A program made the position numbers and the translations under genes. Below the pieces are notes generated by a model. The model saw only the letters and a program-made list of their open reading frames with translations. It ran no database searches and was not told the origin of the DNA. A stretch of 9,026 nt of DNA from Candidatus Atribacteria bacterium (GTDB taxonomy: Bacteria > Atribacterota > Atribacteria > Atribacterales > Caldatribacteriaceae), in the NCBI GenBank assembly GCA_029982105.1, contig JARRCQ010000053.1, positions 1-9,026 of the forward strand. The letters are read 5' to 3'. Each line of letters begins with the position of its first letter. Positions within the stretch are counted from its first letter, which is position 1. Positions 6,663 to 9,026 of this stretch are shown one piece after another.

Positions 6663-6864
6663 GTCATCGCGAGGGTCGTGTTTTCGTTTCCCGTGGCGAT
6701 CCCGAGTTTTTAACAAAATGTAACTGGCCTTTTTAGTTTTCAGTAAGGATTCAAAAAGCGAGATCGCCACGCTGGGATGTTTTTTCCCAGCGTTATAATT
6801 TTTAGTCTTTTCTATCTACTTTGCCTTTTTTCTTACGCCGTAGGCTATTCCTCCTTGCGATGAC
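6663..6864. repeat. Nested inverted repeat of the GTCATYGCGAGG / GATCGCCACG type
   Basis: The outer arms are GTCATCGCGAGG (6663-6674) and CCTTGCGATGAC (6853-6864), complementary at 11 of 12 positions. The inner arms are CGTGGCGATCCCG (6692-6704) and CGAGATCGCCACG (6759-6771), complementary at 12 of 13. From memory, these words are the ends of a palindromic repeat family (TGTCATTGCGAG...CAATCTC and variants) scattered between genes in many environmental bacteria, and this looks like a somewhat decayed copy of about 200 bases. It codes for no transposase; REP-like or MITE-like behaviour is inferred. Confidence 0.65.
6769..6793. repeat. Hairpin 6, arms ACGCTGGGA / TCCCAGCGT
   Basis: Nine perfect base pairs (6769-6777 with 6785-6793) around the loop TGTTTTT. 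It lies inside the nested inverted repeat and its left arm overlaps the inner arm GATCGCCACG, so the two pairings compete. Confidence 0.75.
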
Positions 6865-6950
6865 AGAAAGAGGGAAACACCGTAGGCTGCTTTTGCGGTT
6901 AACTATGGCTTTAATTTTTTGAAGAGTTAAAATATATAGTGGTGATTATA

Positions 6951-9026
6951 GTGGGAGAGGAGTTAAGGTTTTCTTTTTCTCTTTTAGTGGTAGCCGCAGT
7001 AGCTTTAGCGGTAGAAACTCTCACTATGAGGATATTTAGTTTTATTTTCGAATATCATTTTGTATCCTTGATTATTTCTTTAGCCCTTTTGGGTTACGGA
7101 GCAGCAGGAAGTCTGTACTCTTTTCTTCCCCGGTGGTTTAAGGAGCACGTTCCTTATACGCTTGCTTCCTTTCTTTTTCTCTTTGCTGGGGGATTAATTT
7201 TTTTGCCTTTAGATATTTACCAATTCTGGGTTAATTACTATAACTGGCTTTATTTTGTCATCCTCCTCTTTTTAACTTTTTTGCCTTTCTTTGCTCATGG
7301 AGTGTATCAATTGTATGCTTTTGAACTTTATCCTTCTCTTTTTCCTCGTTTTTATGCTGCCAATTTGGTGGGCTCCTCCTTAGGTATAGTGATAAGCTAT
7401 CTTATTCTTCTTGGTTTAGGAGAGCTGAAGGCTCTTATTTTTCTGGCCTTTCTTTCTCTGGGGGGTGTGACCAAAGTTAAAAGACTTCCTCTTCTTTTGT
7501 TGGTAATTACAGGAGTTATTCTCTTTTTTTCTCCTCTGGAAATTTATCTTTCTCCTTATGCTCCTTCTCGGGCAATAAGGGAGGTGGAGGAAAATCAGCT
7601 CGTTGAGGTTTATCATAATCCAGCAGAGCTGTTAGAGGTATTTTATACTCCTTATTCCCGATTAGCATTGGGTTTGAGTTCTAATTTTCTTTTCCTCCCT
7701 CCTTCTTCTTGGACTTTAGTATATGATAAACACGAACCTTATCTTTTTCCCATTCATCCTGATTTTTCTCTCTTATCTCATACTTTATATTATTTGCCTG
7801 TGGAAATACTTTCCCCCCAAAAAATTCTGATTGCAGAAGGTAGACTTGGCTTAGAAGGATATTTAGCTTCCTTTCTAAAAGAAGGAAAATTAGATTGGAT
7901 AACTTCTTCTTCTCTTTTTGCCTCTTTTTTACAAGATTACTCTATTTATTCAGAGCCGCAGATTATTTCCCCTCGCAAATTTTTGGCTCAAGGTGAAAGT
8001 TATGATTTAATTTTTCTGGAAGTTCCCGTCCCGCAGGCGGCAGTTTTCCCCGGTAGCTTCTCTTTCCAAGAAGATTTCTTGTTTACCACAGAAGGAATGC
8101 GAAGTATTCTTTCTTCTCTATCTTATGGAGGAGTAGCAGTGTTTTCCTTGTTTCTCCAGAATCCCCCTGCGGTACTTCCCAAGCTGATAAATATTGCTAA
8201 AGAGTCCTGGAAAGAGGGAAGCAAAATAGAACGGCATTTGGTGATAGTAAAGAATTTAGATTTTGCCTTGATGATGGTTAAGAAAACGCCCTGGGAAGAA
8301 AAAGAATTAAAAAGGATAAAGGAAAAAGTGGGAGAGGAGCACTTCGATTTTATATATTATCCAGGTATACAAGAGGAAGAAGCGGAGATAGTTTTTCAAA
8401 CCCAAAAAAGATATTATCGAATAGTAGAGGATATACTTGCAAACAAAGAAGTAAACTCTCCTTTTGACCTCCGCCCTCCCCGGGATAATCGTCCTTATTT
8501 TGCTAATTTTTTTCGCTTGAGTCAACTACCAGAAGCCTGGATAAATCTGGGAAAAAGGTGGTTACCTTTTGGAGGAAGTGGTTTTTGGTTGGTAGTATTA
8601 GTTTTGGTTGCGGTAGTATTTTTAGCTTTCTTTTTAATTCTTTTCCCTTCTAGAGGCAAGAAGGAAAGTGCGCCTTCCCCAGTAAAAATCTTGAAAATAG
8701 GAGGAATGCTGACTGGAATAGGTTTTATGGCTATGGAAATTTCTCTGTTTCTAAAATTAGAAATGATAGTGGGTTTACCTTTTTATACTTTTTCTCTCCT
8801 TCTTTTAGTTCTTTTGATTTTTTCTGGATTGGGAAGTTGGCGAGTGAGAAGAGGGTTAAAGAGACGAGAAATCAAAAGGTTGTTGTGGTTACACCCCTTG
8901 GTTCTTTTTGCCTATTTCGGATTTTTGTTCCTTTTAGAAGATAGATTGCTCTCTTTACCGGTATGGGGAAGCTTATTGGTTACTTGTATACCTTTAGCTG
9001 GTGTGGCTTATCTCTGTGGATTACCT
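6951..9026 (+). CDS. Spermidine synthase-like integral membrane protein (partial, C-terminus outside window)
   Basis: An open frame of 692 codons runs without a stop to the window edge. Residues 8-55 begin with a membrane segment and the ETLTMRIFS...ALLGYGAAG pattern typical of membrane-bound spermidine synthase-like proteins; further membrane segments reach about residue 195. A soluble domain follows (about 205-525), ending in DNRPYF (512-517), then a second membrane block from about 541 that includes GFMAMEISLFLKLEM and FSGLGS, the family's C-terminal signature. The SAM-binding glycine loop is degenerate (ILIAEGRLGLEG, 292-303), and the acid expected after YDLIF is replaced (LEVPVP). So it may be a membrane protein with a dead or altered transferase fold. 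GTG 6951 is chosen because GGTGA lies five bases upstream; GTG 6939 or 6942 are possible. Biological role unknown. Confidence 0.85.
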   Translation, partial: MGEELRFSFSLLVVAAVALAVETLTMRIFSFIFEYHFVSLIISLALLGYGAAGSLYSFLPRWFKEHVPYTLASFLFLFAGGLIFLPLDIYQFWVNYYNWLYFVILLFLTFLPFFAHGVYQLYAFELYPSLFPRFYAANLVGSSLGIVISYLILLGLGELKALIFLAFLSLGGVTKVKRLPLLLLVITGVILFFSPLEIYLSPYAPSRAIREVEENQLVEVYHNPAELLEVFYTPYSRLALGLSSNFLFLPPSSWTLVYDKHEPYLFPIHPDFSLLSHTLYYLPVEILSPQKILIAEGRLGLEGYLASFLKEGKLDWITSSSLFASFLQDYSIYSEPQIISPRKFLAQGESYDLIFLEVPVPQAAVFPGSFSFQEDFLFTTEGMRSILSSLSYGGVAVFSLFLQNPPAVLPKLINIAKESWKEGSKIERHLVIVKNLDFALMMVKKTPWEEKELKRIKEKVGEEHFDFIYYPGIQEEEAEIVFQTQKRYYRIVEDILANKEVNSPFDLRPPRDNRPYFANFFRLSQLPEAWINLGKRWLPFGGSGFWLVVLVLVAVVFLAFFLILFPSRGKKESAPSPVKILKIGGMLTGIGFMAMEISLFLKLEMIVGLPFYTFSLLLLVLLIFSGLGSWRVRRGLKRREIKRLLWLHPLVLFAYFGFLFLLEDRLLSLPVWGSLLVTCIPLAGVAYLCGLP

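Larger units (their letters stand above)
6348..6950. other. Hairpin- and repeat-rich intergenic region between divergent genes
   Basis: About 600 bases separate the starts of icd (minus) and the spermidine synthase-like gene (plus). I see no believable protein gene here. The part next to icd holds its candidate promoter. From 6431 to 6793 there is a chain of perfect or near-perfect hairpins with purine-rich left arms and mostly T-rich loops, and 6663-6864 is framed by a nested inverted repeat. Short modules recur: GAGGAAG hairpins (6431, 6584), CGCTGGG hairpins (6458, 6770), TTCAGTAAG (6500-6508, 6739-6747), TTTTATCTTTT plus GGGGGTTAT (6536, 6620), and CCGTAGGCT (6838-6846, 6880-6888). Such recombined modules suggest accumulated small mobile or REP-like elements rather than one regulatory leader. 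The last 60 bases are plain AT-rich DNA with no clear promoter for the plus-strand gene. Confidence 0.75.

Noticed and set aside
6431..6736. Open frame of 101 codons on the plus strand in the intergenic region
   Set aside because: It runs through the palindromes and T-rich loops, has a poor ribosome site, and its translation looks like no protein; it arises by chance from repeat DNA.
6431..6864. CRISPR array
   Set aside because: The repeats are palindromes of different sequence and irregular spacing, with no constant direct repeat of 24-37 bases alternating with unique spacers.
6901..6950. Promoter for the spermidine synthase-like gene (TTGAAG with TAAAAT, TATATA or GATTAT)
   Set aside because: The AT-rich stretch offers several weak hexamers but none pair at 16-18 bases with good matches, so I did not call one.
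7416..8525. Two minus-strand open frames inside the spermidine synthase-like gene
   Set aside because: The plus-strand frame is open for 692 codons with recognisable membrane and family motifs; the antisense frames are K/R/N/F-rich and unlike proteins.

Overview
The window looks like part of a chromosome from a diderm, probably anaerobic and uncultivated bacterium. The diderm call rests on the last codons of an lptB gene and a full LptF/LptG permease, which belong to the lipopolysaccharide export machine. The DNA is visibly AT-rich (about 40% GC by eye). Four of the seven readable starts are TTG or GTG. I cannot place the phylum from this sequence alone; Atribacterota-, Aerophobota- or Synergistota-like lineages are only guesses.

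Left block (1-2206, + strand): the lptB tail, an LptF/LptG permease starting on a TTG that overlaps the lptB stop (TTGA), and a DUF3084 coiled-coil membrane protein 12 bases downstream. Together they form an envelope-biogenesis operon.

Middle block (2189-6347, - strand), in transcription order: a short isocitrate dehydrogenase-type enzyme, a cobalamin-binding-type radical SAM protein, a fumarylacetoacetate hydrolase (FAH) family enzyme, and an AEC-family carrier. The genes are separated by 18 bases, overlap by 29, and are separated by 3, so they should be one transcript. The last gene runs tail-to-tail into the DUF3084 gene with an 18-base overlap. The radical SAM gene carries a single in-frame TAG at 4437-4439. 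Everything before and after it is intact, in the same frame and conserved in type, and TAG ends none of the seven genes whose stop is visible. It is either a recoded amber codon (for example pyrrolysine or a suppressor tRNA), a recent nonsense mutation, or a sequence error.

Intergenic block (6348-6950): about 600 bases with no believable gene. It holds a probable promoter for the minus-strand operon and a dense series of perfect hairpins with purine-rich left arms and mostly T-rich loops. It also holds a duplicated unit of about 35 bases and a nested inverted repeat whose ends resemble the dispersed GTCATYGCGAGG / GATCGCCACG palindromic repeats found in many environmental bacteria.

Right block (6951-9026, + strand): a long membrane protein of the spermidine synthase-like family, open at the window edge. 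Its nucleotide-binding core is degenerate, so it may not be a working aminopropyl- or methyltransferase.
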